Part shown: piece by piece, positions 36,910-46,924 of the stretch
Layout: the number at the start of each line of letters is the position of its first letter
Numbering within the stretch: the stretch's first letter is position 1
Program-made: the position numbers and the translations under genes
The notes under the pieces: model-generated
Seen by the model: only the letters and a program-made list of their open reading frames with translations
What the model was told of the DNA's origin: nothing
The model's database searches: none
NCBI GenBank assembly: GCA_001298545.1
Contig: LJCX01000004.1
Coordinates: 1 to 58,495, forward strand
Direction: 5' to 3'
DNA: 58,495 nucleotides
Source: Actinobacteria bacterium OV320
Lineage (GTDB): Bacteria; Actinomycetota; Actinomycetes; Streptomycetales; Streptomycetaceae

Positions 36910-37692
36910 TCAGGTGCCGGCGAGCGGAAGTGCCGCCCCGACCAACTGCCCGTTGGCCGCGGCCTTGTCCAGCGCGTCCCGCAGCAGGTCCTCCCGGGGC
37001 TGACGCCCGATGGAGCCCACCGGCGCCGCGAACATCAGCACCTGCTGGTGCTTGTTGGCGGCGGCCCGCCAGCCCTCCGTCACCTGCAACGGCTGGTGCG
37101 CCTGCCACCAGGCGACCGGCTGACCGCCGTTCACCGAGGGCTGGAGCACCGCGTGCAGCTGGCCCATCGCGAGCAGCACGGACCAGCCGTGCTGCACCGG
37201 CGGCACCTCGGTCAGCTCGGACAGCGGCATGAAGCCCTGCTCGATGAGGAGCGGCAGGAAGTCGTCGCCCGCGCCGGTCGTGCCGGGCCGCACGATGGGC
37301 GCGGTCGGCTCGACGACCAGGGCCGGGTGCAACTCCCCGGCGATCAGGACGAGTCCGCTGGTGACGCCGAGCACCGCCTGCTCGGGTGCGACCTTGTCGG
37401 GGTCCAGGTCGACGGTGTCGCCGTTGATGGAGCGGACCGCGCCCTGGAGCTGCTCCTCGGTGACCTGGACGACCTGCGAGGGCAGGCAGGTGGAGTGGGC
37501 GAAGGCGAGAACGGCGGTCTCGTCCCCGATGAACAGGACGGTGCTGGTGCGCTCGTTCTCGGAGTCGCCCGGGGTGCGGCAGGACGTGCAGTCGTAACTG
37601 CCCGGGGCGTTGTCTCCGGCGAGCAGCCGGTCGGCTTCTTCGTTGCCGATCTCGGCGCGTACCTCGTCGCTGACGTCGAGCATGCGCGGCAC
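36910..37692 (-). CDS. Conserved hypothetical protein (SseB-like alpha/beta)
   Basis: 260 aa, no signal peptide. A CxxC motif (YDCTSCRTPGD, about 33-43) lies near the N-terminus. Later segments (GFMPLSELTEVPPVQHGWSV, WWQAHQPLQVTEGWRAAANK, VLMFAAPVGSIGRQPREDLL) resemble SseB-type or secretion-associated alpha/beta proteins, but I cannot name a function. ATG at 37692 and ATG 37683 are both possible. Intergenic gap of 127 bp to the previous minus-strand gene contains nothing clear. Confidence 0.7.
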   Translation of the reverse strand: MPRMLDVSDEVRAEIGNEEADRLLAGDNAPGSYDCTSCRTPGDSENERTSTVLFIGDETAVLAFAHSTCLPSQVVQVTEEQLQGAVRSINGDTVDLDPDKVAPEQAVLGVTSGLVLIAGELHPALVVEPTAPIVRPGTTGAGDDFLPLLIEQGFMPLSELTEVPPVQHGWSVLLAMGQLHAVLQPSVNGGQPVAWWQAHQPLQVTEGWRAAANKHQQVLMFAAPVGSIGRQPREDLLRDALDKAAANGQLVGAALPLAGT

Positions 37693-38035
37693 GGGTGACT
37701 CCCTCGGATGCGGTGCGTGGGCGAGGCGGGTGGCCCCCGGCTCGTGGTCCGGGTGGGTCCCCGGCTCATGAAGAAGACAACGGGCGATCTGTGGCCAGGG
37801 TCACGCTGGACGGCGAACGGAATCGAACCAACCTGCGCGCGCGGTCACGATGCGTGCGGAATCCGCCACTCCATGCCAAGTAACGGAGAGGTCACGGAAG
37901 TTGATCCGGTGAGCTGACTCACAGTCCGCGCGGGGCTCTGGTCGACAAATCCGGAAATGAGGGAACGAAGTAGGTGGCCGAAATTCGCCGCTACCTAGGG
38001 TAACCGCCAACTGGCCTGGGACAACGGGGGGTTGG
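37693..38035. other. Gap without a supported gene; tRNA-like T-arm fragment
   Basis: 343 bp. On the minus strand, 37807-37833 reads GGTTGGTTCGATTCC then GTTCGCCGTCCA, like the 3' end of a tRNA, but the T-stem mispairs and no D-arm or anticodon arm fits. Small open frames here lack a ribosome site and are not called. The divergent promoter of the minus-strand gene ending at 37692 must lie in this gap. Confidence 0.4.
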
Positions 38036-38064
38036 TTGATAACGAACCGTCAGCTGCCTATATT
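38036..38064 (+). promoter_or_regulatory. Promoter of the Rpf-like gene
   Basis: TTGATA (38036-38041) and TATATT (38059-38064) separated by 17 bp, close to the housekeeping sigma consensus. The predicted start near 38071 leaves a leader of about 160 nt containing GTCCGCCGGC/GCCGGCGGAC (38099-38108 and 38140-38149) and further G/C-rich stems. Confidence 0.65.
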
Positions 38065-38217
38065 GCTCCGCCGTGTGCAACGAGCACCGCTCGGGTACGT
38101 CCGCCGGCCGCGCAGAGCCAGACATCGCGCAGCACCACCGCCGGCGGACGGGCCGGGCGTGACGACCGCGTCCCTGCGCGGCCGGCACGCCCCGGCAGGG
38201 GGAGCCCGGGTTCGTAG

Positions 38218-38952
<735 letters not shown>

Positions 38953-39037
38953 GCCGTTCCCCCCTCCGGGACACGGTGACCCCATCCGGCGGGACGGCCG
39001 GGTGGGGCCCACCCACCTCGTGGGACACACTGGGCGC

Positions 39038-40078
39038 ATGCTGGAGACCTCCGCCCGACTGCTGCGCCTGCTCTCCCTCCTCCAGGCCCACCGCGAGTGG
39101 TCCGGCGCCCAACTCGCCGACCGGCTGGGAGTCACCTCCCGCACGGTGCGCCGGGACGTGGACCGGCTGCGCGAGCTGGGCTACCCGGTCAACGCCAGCC
39201 CCGGCACCGGAGGCGGCTACCAGTTGGGCGCAGGCGCCGAGTTGCCGCCGCTGCTGCTGGACGACGACGAGGCCGTCGCCGTCGCGGTGGGGCTGCGGAC
39301 GGCCGCCGGGCAGGGCATCGAGGGCATCGGCGAGACCTCCGTACGGGCCCTGGCGAAGCTGGAGCAGGTGCTGCCGCACCGGCTGCGGCGCCGGGTGGGC
39401 GCCCTGAACGCCTTCACCGTGCCGATGCTGCGCGGCCCGCGGTCCTCCGCCGTGGACCCGGCCGTCCTCACCGAGCTCGCCCACCTCTGCCGGGACGCCG
39501 AACGCCTGCGCTTCGACTACCGGGGGCACGACGGCACGGCGACCCGCCGCACCGTCGAACCGCACCGCCTGGTGTGCACCGAGCGCCGCTGGTACCTGGT
39601 CGCCTGGGACCTCGACCGCGCCGACTGGCGTACCTTCCGGGTGGACCGCCTCACGCCGAGGCCGCCGCACGGGCCGCGCTTCGCACCGCGCGAGCCGCCC
39701 GCCGAGGACCTCGCCGCGTACGTCTCGCAGGGCGTCTCCACGCGCGCGTACGCCACCCGGGCCACCGTCCGGCTGTTCGTGCCGCTCGCCGAGGCCGCCG
39801 AACGGATCTCGCCCTCGGCCGGCACGCTGGAGCCCGACGGAGACCGGGCCTGCGTGCTGCGCACCGGCGCCGCGAGCCTCGACGTGATGGTGATCCACGT
39901 GATGATGGCGGGCTTCGAGTTCGAGGTGCTGGAGCCCGTGGAGCTGATCGAGGCGATCAGGACGGCTCGTGACCGGCTTGATGGCGCTTTGGCTCGGGCT
40001 GCGGGATCTCGGCCGCGTACTGCGGATGGTGCAGGTCGAACGCAGGGGCCTCCGAGCGGACCTTCGGCAGTGTCGTGA
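39038..40078 (+). CDS. WYL-domain transcriptional regulator (YafY/DeoR-like)
   Basis: 346 aa. N-terminal winged helix ([40 protein letters not shown]), then a WYL domain ([32 protein letters not shown]) and a C-terminal extension. Such proteins sense nucleic-acid or small ligands, often in DNA-damage or metabolic regulation. ATG at 39038 has no Shine-Dalgarno, so the message may be leaderless. The last 122 bp overlap the convergent ctaD 3' end on the other strand. Confidence 0.88.
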   Translation: MLETSARLLRLLSLLQAHREWSGAQLADRLGVTSRTVRRDVDRLRELGYPVNASPGTGGGYQLGAGAELPPLLLDDDEAVAVAVGLRTAAGQGIEGIGETSVRALAKLEQVLPHRLRRRVGALNAFTVPMLRGPRSSAVDPAVLTELAHLCRDAERLRFDYRGHDGTATRRTVEPHRLVCTERRWYLVAWDLDRADWRTFRVDRLTPRPPHGPRFAPREPPAEDLAAYVSQGVSTRAYATRATVRLFVPLAEAAERISPSAGTLEPDGDRACVLRTGAASLDVMVIHVMMAGFEFEVLEPVELIEAIRTARDRLDGALARAAGSRPRTADGAGRTQGPPSGPSAVS

Positions 40079-41651
40079 AGTTGTGCCGGGGCGGCGGGCA
40101 GGACGTCGCCCACTCCAGGGAACGGCCGAAGCCCCAGGGGTCGTCGACCTCGACCTTCGTGCCGTACCTGGCGGTCTTCCAGACGTTGTAGAGGAACGGC
40201 AGGGTGGAGAGGCCGAGCAGGAACGAGCCGATCGTCGAGACGGTGTTGAGCGCGGTGAACCCGTCGGCGGCGAGATAGTCGGCGTACCGCCGCGGCATGC
40301 CCTCGGCGCCCAGCCAGTGCTGCACCAGGAACGTGGTGTGGAATCCGACGAACAGCGTCCAGAACTGGATCTTCCCGAGCCGCTCGTCGAGCAGCTTCCC
40401 GGTGAACTTCGGCCACCAGAAGAAGAAGCCGCCGAAGATCGCGAAGACCACCGTGCCGAAGACGACGTAGTGGAAATGGGCGACCACGAAGTACGAGTCG
40501 GAGACGTGGAAGTCCATCGGCGGTGACGCCAGGATCACTCCGGTCAGGCCTCCGAACAGGAAGGTCACCAGGAAGCCCGTCGCCCACAGCATCGGCGTCT
40601 CGAAGGAGATCGAGCCCTTGATCATGGTCCCGGTCCAGTTGAAGAACTTCACGCCCGTGGGGACGGCGATCAGGAAGCTCATCAGGGAGAAGAACGGCAG
40701 CAGCACCGCGCCCGTGACGAACATGTGGTGCGCCCACACCACGATGGACAGCCCGGTGATCGCCATCGTCGCGCCGACCAGGGTGAGGTAGCCGAAGATC
40801 GGCTTGCGGCTGAAGACCGGGATGATCTCCGTGATGATCCCGAAGAACGGCAGCGCGATGATGTAGACCTCGGGATGTCCGAAGAACCAGAACAGGTGCT
40901 GCCACAGCAGCGCTCCGCCGTTGGCCGCCTCGAACACCTGCGAACCGAACCGCCGGTCCGCCTCCAGCACCAGCAGCGCGGCCGCCAGCACCGGGAACGC
41001 CATCAGGATCAGGATCGACGTGAAGAGCGTGTTCCAGGTGAAGATCGGCATCCGGAACATCGTCATGCCGGGCGCGCGCATCCCGATGATCGTGGTGATG
41101 AAGTTGACCGCGCCGAGGATCGTGCCGAAGCCGGCCAGCGCCAGGCCCATGATCCACAGGTCGGGACCGATCCCCGGCGAGTACTGCCGGCTGTTCAGCG
41201 GCGCGTAGGCGAACCAGCCGAACGCCGCCGGGCCGTCCGGTGTCAGCAGCGAGCCCAGCACGGTCAGCCCGCCGAACAGGAACAGCCAGTACGAGAGCAT
41301 GTTCAGCCGGGGGAAGGCCACGTCCGGGGCACCGATCTGGAGCGGCATCAGCTCGTTGGCGAAGCCCGCGAAGGACGGGGTCGCGAACAGCAGCAGCATG
41401 ATCGTGCCGTGCATCGTGAACAGCTGGTTGAACTGGTTGGCGTCCACGATCTGCAGTCCGGGCCGGGCCAGTTCGGCCCGCATCAGCAGCGCCATGATCC
41501 CGCCGACGAGGAAGAAGGCGAAGGACGTGATCAGATAGAGGTGGCCGATCTTCTTGTGGTCGGTGGTGGTCAGCCAGTCGACGACCACCCGGCCGCGGCC
41601 CCGGTGACCGATGTCCCCGGTTCGTGCCGCCGTCACGGTCTGCGTCCCCAT
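39957..41651 (-). CDS. ctaD: Cytochrome c oxidase subunit I, stand-alone copy
   Basis: 564 aa, 12 transmembrane helices. Heme a and Cu ligands are present: [10 protein letters not shown] (heme a His), [14 protein letters not shown] (His-Tyr crosslink), WAHHMFVTG (Cu B) and [11 protein letters not shown]. Reduces O2 to water with proton pumping. No ctaC, ctaE, ctaF or qcr genes adjoin it, so it is likely an accessory paralogue of the main cta cluster. ATG at 41651. The long promoter gap at 41652-42014 is shared with the divergent I78 gene. Confidence 0.95.
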   Translation of the reverse strand: MGTQTVTAARTGDIGHRGRGRVVVDWLTTTDHKKIGHLYLITSFAFFLVGGIMALLMRAELARPGLQIVDANQFNQLFTMHGTIMLLLFATPSFAGFANELMPLQIGAPDVAFPRLNMLSYWLFLFGGLTVLGSLLTPDGPAAFGWFAYAPLNSRQYSPGIGPDLWIMGLALAGFGTILGAVNFITTIIGMRAPGMTMFRMPIFTWNTLFTSILILMAFPVLAAALLVLEADRRFGSQVFEAANGGALLWQHLFWFFGHPEVYIIALPFFGIITEIIPVFSRKPIFGYLTLVGATMAITGLSIVVWAHHMFVTGAVLLPFFSLMSFLIAVPTGVKFFNWTGTMIKGSISFETPMLWATGFLVTFLFGGLTGVILASPPMDFHVSDSYFVVAHFHYVVFGTVVFAIFGGFFFWWPKFTGKLLDERLGKIQFWTLFVGFHTTFLVQHWLGAEGMPRRYADYLAADGFTALNTVSTIGSFLLGLSTLPFLYNVWKTARYGTKVEVDDPWGFGRSLEWATSCPPPRHNFTTLPKVRSEAPAFDLHHPQYAAEIPQPEPKRHQAGHEPS

Positions 41652-42014
41652 CGCTCGCTCGCCCCTTCGTTCGCCCTGTCCCGGGCCCGCCGGCGTCCCG
41701 GGTGCGTACGGAGGATGTGTGGGGGAGCCGTGTATTTCCTATGAGCAGTCAGCTCCCGCGATCCCGCACGGAATCGTAATGCGGCGGGGTCCTGGGACGG
41801 TACCCCGCGAACTTTCCGACGGGTTATTCGGGGCGGCCGGGCGACACGCGGGAATTGCGTTCGAATTCGCGCGGAAGGCGCACGAAACCGCTCGTCCGTG
41901 TGAGGGAGTTCGACCGAAACGCATGTCGTGATCCTGTGACAGAAGTGTGACCGGAGTGATCCGTATCGCCGGTCCGGGGTTCCCGGGGCGGGGCTCGCCG
42001 CCTAGCGTGGCGGT
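41652..42014. other. Divergent promoter gap between ctaD and the I78-type gene
   Basis: 363 bp, less GC-rich around 41700-41900. Four GTGA words at 41928, 41936, 41947 and 41956 form a cluster (GTGATCC, TGTGACA, GTGTGAC, GTGATCC). A TAGCGT hexamer about 6 bp before the ATG at 42015 could be a -10 for a leaderless message. No gene supported. Confidence 0.4.
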
Positions 42015-42230
42015 ATGGCACCGAATCCCACTCCGCCAGCGGAGCCCCAGGACAATCCGGACGGATACGTCGGCCTCGAGGCCGCACGGGCCGAGCGGCT
42101 CGCGCGCGAACGGGGGTGGTCGACGGTGCGTGAACTGGCGCCCGGGACGATCATCACCATGGAGTACCGCTTCGGGCGGCTGAACTTCGAGATACGCGAC
42201 GGGCTGGTGGCGCGCGCCTGGAAGGGCTGA
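42015..42230 (+). CDS. Peptidase inhibitor I78-like small protein
   Basis: 71 aa, no signal peptide. The C-terminal pattern ARERGWSTVRELAPGTIITM then EYRFGRLNFEIRDGLVARAW closely matches the I78 inhibitor fold (GW-VR--PG--IT---R--RLN---D). Function here unknown; target would have to be intracellular unless exported unconventionally. A strong terminator follows directly. Confidence 0.8.
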   Translation: MAPNPTPPAEPQDNPDGYVGLEAARAERLARERGWSTVRELAPGTIITMEYRFGRLNFEIRDGLVARAWKG

Positions 42231-42258
42231 GGCGCCCGAAGCGGCGGGGCGAGCACGG

Positions 42259-42298
42259 CGAAGGCCCCGGTTCCCGTCTTCGGGAACCGGGGCCTTCG
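42259..42298. terminator. Bidirectional terminator
   Basis: 18-bp perfect stem (42259-42276 and 42281-42298) with loop TCTT, between convergent I78-type and PAP2 genes. Confidence 0.85.
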
Positions 42299-42345
42299 GG
42301 CGCGGAACCGGGTTGTGCGTACCGGGGTCCCGCTGTTCGGGGAGG

Positions 42346-43398
42346 TCAGCCGCCTGTCAGCGGTCGGGCCGCGGAGGTCGCGGCGCCGCGCGGGAGGCGG
42401 TCGGCGTGCGGTGGCCGGCGGCTGCCGATCGGGGTGACCGGGGTGCGCTCCGAGCGGGTGGTGTGCGGGCCCGGCGCCAGATGGACCGGCGCCCGCGGCG
42501 GACGGGCCGGTTGCGCCGGCTCGCGGGCCGCGGAGGCCTCCTCCTGGGTCGGCGCACCCGAGACGAACGGCACGGACACGGCGACGGGTGCGGCCGGAGC
42601 CGGAGCCGGAGCCGGAGCGGGCGCCGGGGCCGTACCGGCGCGGCGGTCCCGCCAGCGGTCGCGCAGGTCGAAGATCGCGACCTCGGCGCGCGCGATCAGC
42701 GGCTCGCACCAGGGCAGCGCCAGCAGGATCAGCAGACCCGCGGCCCAGCCGAGCACCACGTCACTGAGCCAGTGCGTGCCGAGGTAGACCGTGGCGAGAC
42801 CGACGCCGAGCGAGGTCACCGCGGAGAGCGCCGACAGCCAGCGGCGGGCCCTCGGGGTGGAGGCCAGATACGCCAGGATTCCCCAGGTCACGACCGCGTT
42901 GGCGGTGTGGCCGCTGGGAAATATATCGCCGCCCAGGCCCATCTCGTTCGAGCCGATGGTGGTCGCGTAGTGCGGCCCGAGCCGGCCCATGCCGAGCTTG
43001 GCGGCCCCGACGGTGAGGTTCAGCAGCAGCAGTGAGGCGCCGAGCGTGAGCAGCGGGCGCAGGGTGTGCTGCCGCCACGATCTCCAGCCGAGCCAGGCGG
43101 CGACCATCACCGCGGACGGACCGCGCTGGCCGAGGACCACGTAGTAGTCGACGAACCAGTGGATGCCGGACCACTGCTGGTACGGCCGGAAGAACATGAC
43201 CAGCCAGTCGAGGCGGACCAGCCACGAGGTGATCACCACGAGCCACACGATCGCCAGATAGAAGGCCAGGGTCGCCAGGAACAGCGCGACCCGGTGCCTG
43301 CTCATCTTCGGCACATCGATGTGGGCCGGTCGTTCCGGCTCCCGGTCGAGCCTGGCGAACACCCGGTCCAGACGGGTGAGGTTTTGTTCGGTACGCAC
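42346..43398 (-). CDS. PAP2-family membrane phosphatase
   Basis: 350 aa. About six transmembrane helices in residues 35-230. The phosphatase signature is in KLGMGRLGPH (motif 1, with R then L rather than RP), FPSGHTANAVVTWG (motif 2) and VYLGTHWLSDVVLGW (motif 3, His and Asp). It likely dephosphorylates an isoprenoid or phosphatidate lipid. The C-terminal 120 residues are cytoplasmic, Pro/Ala-rich (APAPAPAPAPAP) and disordered. GTG at 43398. Confidence 0.88.
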   Translation of the reverse strand: MRTEQNLTRLDRVFARLDREPERPAHIDVPKMSRHRVALFLATLAFYLAIVWLVVITSWLVRLDWLVMFFRPYQQWSGIHWFVDYYVVLGQRGPSAVMVAAWLGWRSWRQHTLRPLLTLGASLLLLNLTVGAAKLGMGRLGPHYATTIGSNEMGLGGDIFPSGHTANAVVTWGILAYLASTPRARRWLSALSAVTSLGVGLATVYLGTHWLSDVVLGWAAGLLILLALPWCEPLIARAEVAIFDLRDRWRDRRAGTAPAPAPAPAPAPAAPVAVSVPFVSGAPTQEEASAAREPAQPARPPRAPVHLAPGPHTTRSERTPVTPIGSRRPPHADRLPRGAATSAARPLTGG

Positions 43399-43603
43399 CT
43401 AAACGACGTTACAGCGAGTGAGCTCGAGACCCGGCCGATTCCGCTGGTTTGTGATGACGATGTGATGTGGGATTGCTCTCAGAAGGCCGATTATTCCTGT
43501 GTAATCGCCAATGGTCGAACAGTGTTCCCTTCAATTCCTTTGATCATTCCAGGAGATAGTTTTAGGGAACGTATGAAAGGGTTCACCGAAAAGCCGGATT
43601 CTC
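43399..43603. other. AT-rich intergenic segment
   Basis: 205 bp between PAP2 and the mannosyltransferase. About 43440-43610 is visibly richer in A/T than any other part of the window. No ribosome site or complete gene on either strand; a plus-strand open frame passes through but looks fortuitous. Contains the PAP2 promoter. Confidence 0.5.
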
Positions 43604-44800
43604 TTACGGCGGACCGCTGCCGTTCAGCCACCACGCGCCGTACACGGCCGAGGCAGCCGCGAGGCAACCCACCACCAGCACCGACCTGGACGTCCGCAGC
43701 CGGGCCAGGGCCAGGGCGAGCGGCAGCAGCAGCGGGAACGCGGGCAGCAGCAGGCGCGGCTTGGAGCCGAAGTAGCTCGACGCGCACAGGGCGAGCGCGA
43801 GGACCGCACCCGCGTACACCAGCAGCGGAAGGGGCTGGCGCTGCCGCACGCAGACGACGTACAGCCACAGCAGCAGGGCGACGCCGACGATCAGCCCGAG
43901 GCCGGCGAGGGCGGACGGGAATGACGTGAACTTGTCGGCGACGAAGCGGGCGAAGGCGTAGCCGCCGTCGAAGCCGTTGCGCCAGCCCGCCTGGACGTCG
44001 AAGTAGCCGAGTGGGCCCTTGCCGGTGTGGTGGCCGACCCACAGGACGTATCCGGCGGCGCCGAGGGGCGCGAGGAGCATGCCGAGGGCGCGCGGCGCGA
44101 CGCGGGCGGCGGCCGCCCCGGCCCCGCGCCGGGGAGCGGTCTCCGCGGTCGGGGCCTCCCGGTCACGGACGAAGGACGCCACCCCCGCCGCCCACACCGC
44201 CGCGACCACCGCGAGTCCCACCGGGCGGGTCAGACCGGCCAGCGACGCGAGCACTCCCGCGGTCACCCACCGGCCGCTGAGCACCGCGTACAGCGACCAG
44301 GCGGCCAGCGCGGTGAACAGTGACTCGCTGTACGCCATCGACTGCACGATCCCGACGGGCAGAACGGCCCACACCAGCACCGCGCACACCCCGGCCCGGC
44401 GCCCGTACACGTGGTCGGCGACCGCGAACACGCCCCAGGCCGCGGCGAGCGACGCGAGCAGGGACACGACGAAACCGGCGTCGGCGTACGACAGCGGGGT
44501 CACCGCGTGCAGGAGCCGCTCCAGCCAGGGCAGCATCGGGAAGAAGGCGAGGTTGGAGTGGACGTCGCCGTTCGGCAGACGGACCTCGTAGCCGTATCCC
44601 AGCTCGGCGACCCTGGTGTACCAGAGGGCGTCCCAGCGGGCGGTCAGCAGCGTGTACGCGTTCGTGTCGCGGGCGGCGCTCCACACGGCCAGCGCGAGCA
44701 GACCGAGGGCACGCACGGCCGCGTACCCCAGGAGGGCGGGGGCCGCCCGGCGCAGGGTCGCGGAGCCGGGGGGCGTCACGCGCGTCTCAAGATCGGTCAC
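43604..44800 (-). CDS. PIG-V-like mannosyltransferase (multi-pass)
   Basis: 398 aa, about ten predicted transmembrane helices. TARWDALWYTRVAELGYGYE is typical of the PIG-V/GT76 and related polyprenol-phosphate-mannose-dependent enzymes, with the catalytic-type Asp in the first loop; AFFPMLPWLERLLH and YSESLFTALAAWSLYAVLSG follow. It should transfer a sugar on the outer face of the membrane. GTG at 44800; GATAAT about 10 bp upstream is a good -10 for a near-leaderless message. The frame is open further upstream as shadow only. Confidence 0.85.
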   Translation of the reverse strand: MTDLETRVTPPGSATLRRAAPALLGYAAVRALGLLALAVWSAARDTNAYTLLTARWDALWYTRVAELGYGYEVRLPNGDVHSNLAFFPMLPWLERLLHAVTPLSYADAGFVVSLLASLAAAWGVFAVADHVYGRRAGVCAVLVWAVLPVGIVQSMAYSESLFTALAAWSLYAVLSGRWVTAGVLASLAGLTRPVGLAVVAAVWAAGVASFVRDREAPTAETAPRRGAGAAAARVAPRALGMLLAPLGAAGYVLWVGHHTGKGPLGYFDVQAGWRNGFDGGYAFARFVADKFTSFPSALAGLGLIVGVALLLWLYVVCVRQRQPLPLLVYAGAVLALALCASSYFGSKPRLLLPAFPLLLPLALALARLRTSRSVLVVGCLAAASAVYGAWWLNGSGPP

Positions 44801-45115
44801 GGGCCCGATTATCGACGGCCCGCCCGGCGACCGGATCCGCCGGGGCGGCCGGGACCCCGGGAGGAGGTGCGCGGAGGCGGCGCGGGGAGGGGTACGGGGG
44901 GTGGCCCGGACATGGCGCGGGAGTGGCGTACGCCACATGGGTTGCCCGTGGGTGGTGAGAGGTCCGCCACGTGGCCCTGGCGCGAACTCGCGTACGCTGC
45001 GTTCCACTCGTGTTCGTTTGCGCGGGCCGGAGACACCGCTCCTCTCCGGCCGAGCCGCGGGGAGTCCCCACCCCGTGAGCCCGCCGAACCGGGGGATCAC
45101 CTGGGAGGTACGTAC

Positions 45116-46717
45116 ATGTCCGGGACGACCACGGCCGCCGCTGGGCTGCGCCGTCGGGCGGCCGGGGCCGGTGCCAACCGCTGGGTCGTCCTGGTGGTGC
45201 TGTGCGTCAGCCTGCTGCTGGTCGCCGTCGACGCGACGGTGCTGCACGTGGCGGTGCCGGCGGTCACCGAGGACCTGCGGCCCGGCGCGATCGAGCTGCT
45301 CTGGATCGTCGACACCTATCCACTGGTCTGCGCCTCGCTGCTGATCCTGTTCGGCACGCTCGGCGACAAGGTGGGCCGCAGACGCATCCTGCTGCTCGGC
45401 TACGCCCTGTTCGGTGTCGCCTCCGCGCTGGCGGCGTTCGCCGGGACCGCGCAGACCCTGATCCTGGCGCGGGCGCTGCTGGGTGTCGGCGGCGCGATGA
45501 TCATGCCCGCGACGCTGTCGATCCTGCGCCAGGTGTTCCCCGACCGGCGTGAGCGGGCGCTCGCGATCGGCATCTGGAGCGCGGTGGCCGCGGTCGGTGC
45601 CGCGGTCGGCCCGCTCCTGGGCGGCTTTCTCCTCGAGCACTTCTGGTGGGGCTCGGTCTTCCTCGTCAACATCCCGCTGATGCTGGTCAGCCTGCCGGTG
45701 GGACGGCTGCTGCTGCCCGAGTCACGGGGCGCGGCGGACGGCCCCTGGGACGTGGTCGGCGCGCTGATGGCGGCGGCCGGTCTCTTCGGCGTCGTGCTGG
45801 GTGTGAAGCGGCTGGGCGGTGGGGAGCTCGGGTTGTTCACCGTGGCGCCGCTGCTGGTGGGCGCGGTGCTGATCGTGCTGTTCGTCCGCCGTCAGCGGCG
45901 TCGCCTGCATCCGCTGGTGGATCTGGGGATGTTCCGGCGGCCGGCCTTCAGTACGTCGGTCGGGTGCATCGTGCTGGCGATGCTGGCGCTGGTGGGTCTC
46001 GAACTGATCGCGGCACAGTACTTGCAGCTGGTGCTGGGACTGTCTCCGCTGGAGACGGGCCTGCGACTGCTGCCCCTGACCTTCGCCGCGATGGCGGCCG
46101 GGCTGGCCGGGGCACGGCTGCTCCGGCAGTTCGGGCCGCGCCGGATGGTGTGCGGGGGGTTCGTCCTCACGGCGCTGGCGGTGCTGACGCTGACCGCGAT
46201 GGGCGAGTCGGACAACACGGGACTGCTGCTGCTGGGGTTCCTGCTGCTGGGCTTCGGCCTGGAGACGACCTTGTTCGCGGCGTACGAGTCGATGCTGAGC
46301 GAGGCGCCGCCGGAGCAGGCGGGCGGGGCGGCGGCGATCGGGGAGACGTCGTACCAGCTGGGGGCGGGGATCGGGATCGCGCTGCTGGGAAGCGTGATGA
46401 ACGCCGCGTACGCGCCCGGACTGAAGTCCGTGCCCGGGGTGCCGGCGTCGGCGTCGGACGCGGCGGGGCATTCGCTGGGCGAGGCGTACGAGGTCGCCGG
46501 GCAGCTGGGCGGGCCGGTCGGGGTCGCGCTGCGGCGGGTCGCGCGGGACAGCTTCGTGCACGGGTTGCATGTCACGCTGCTGGTGAGTGCGGGGCTGTTG
46601 CTGCTGGGGGCGCTGATGGCGTTGCGGTTGCCGCGGGTCATGCAGTGTGAGGCGCCGCCGGCGGAGGTGGAGCTTCCCGCGCCCCGCGGAGTCGTGGAGT
46701 CCCGCGTCTCCGCCTGA
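45116..46717 (+). CDS. MFS transporter, DHA2 family (QacA/LfrA type)
   Basis: 533 aa, 14 predicted transmembrane helices. Motif A is LGDKVGRRRILLLGY, and motif C-like sequence WSAVAAVGAAVGPLLGG follows. Motif D1 (LLLVAVDATVLHVAVPAV) is the DHA2 signature. Probably a proton-driven drug or metabolite exporter. ATG at 45116 with GGGAGG 7 bp upstream. A regulator is not adjacent. Confidence 0.93.
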   Translation: MSGTTTAAAGLRRRAAGAGANRWVVLVVLCVSLLLVAVDATVLHVAVPAVTEDLRPGAIELLWIVDTYPLVCASLLILFGTLGDKVGRRRILLLGYALFGVASALAAFAGTAQTLILARALLGVGGAMIMPATLSILRQVFPDRRERALAIGIWSAVAAVGAAVGPLLGGFLLEHFWWGSVFLVNIPLMLVSLPVGRLLLPESRGAADGPWDVVGALMAAAGLFGVVLGVKRLGGGELGLFTVAPLLVGAVLIVLFVRRQRRRLHPLVDLGMFRRPAFSTSVGCIVLAMLALVGLELIAAQYLQLVLGLSPLETGLRLLPLTFAAMAAGLAGARLLRQFGPRRMVCGGFVLTALAVLTLTAMGESDNTGLLLLGFLLLGFGLETTLFAAYESMLSEAPPEQAGGAAAIGETSYQLGAGIGIALLGSVMNAAYAPGLKSVPGVPASASDAAGHSLGEAYEVAGQLGGPVGVALRRVARDSFVHGLHVTLLVSAGLLLLGALMALRLPRVMQCEAPPAEVELPAPRGVVESRVSA

Positions 46718-46891
46718 ATCTCCTCCGCGTGAATCTCCCACCCCCGCACCGCCTGTTTGCTGTCGGTCGAAGGGTGAGCGTTTCCTGTGGGGGCGCATCG
46801 CCGTCGGCGGCTTGCGGCTTGCGGTTCATGGCTCGCGCGGCGCGTACTGGACGTGCGGGACGGCGCGTCGTAACGTCTCGGGCGATGGTGT

Positions 46892-46908
46892 AACTAGCGG
46901 TGCTAGTT
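46892..46908 (+). promoter_or_regulatory. Perfect palindrome upstream of the acyl-CoA dehydrogenase gene
   Basis: AACTAGC (46892-46898), spacer GGT, GCTAGTT (46902-46908). It is 16 bp before the ATG and near the Shine-Dalgarno GGAGG, a likely operator for a TetR-type or similar repressor of fatty/amino-acid catabolism. The remaining 46718-46891 gap has no gene. Confidence 0.6.
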
Positions 46909-46924
46909 TTTCGGAGGCTCTCTC

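Noticed and set aside
36785..37003. Small plus-strand gene between the two hypothetical genes
   Set aside because: No Shine-Dalgarno, Arg/Ser/Ala-rich translation, and it overlaps the better-supported minus-strand gene.
37807..37870. tRNA gene on the minus strand
   Set aside because: The T-loop TTCGATT and CCA-like end are attractive, but the T-stem has mismatches, and no D-arm or 7-bp anticodon loop of correct spacing can be drawn. At best a remnant or chance.
43066..43929. Plus-strand gene across the AT-rich gap
   Set aside because: Both ends run antisense through conserved membrane-protein genes; only the middle looks protein-like, and there is no ribosome site.
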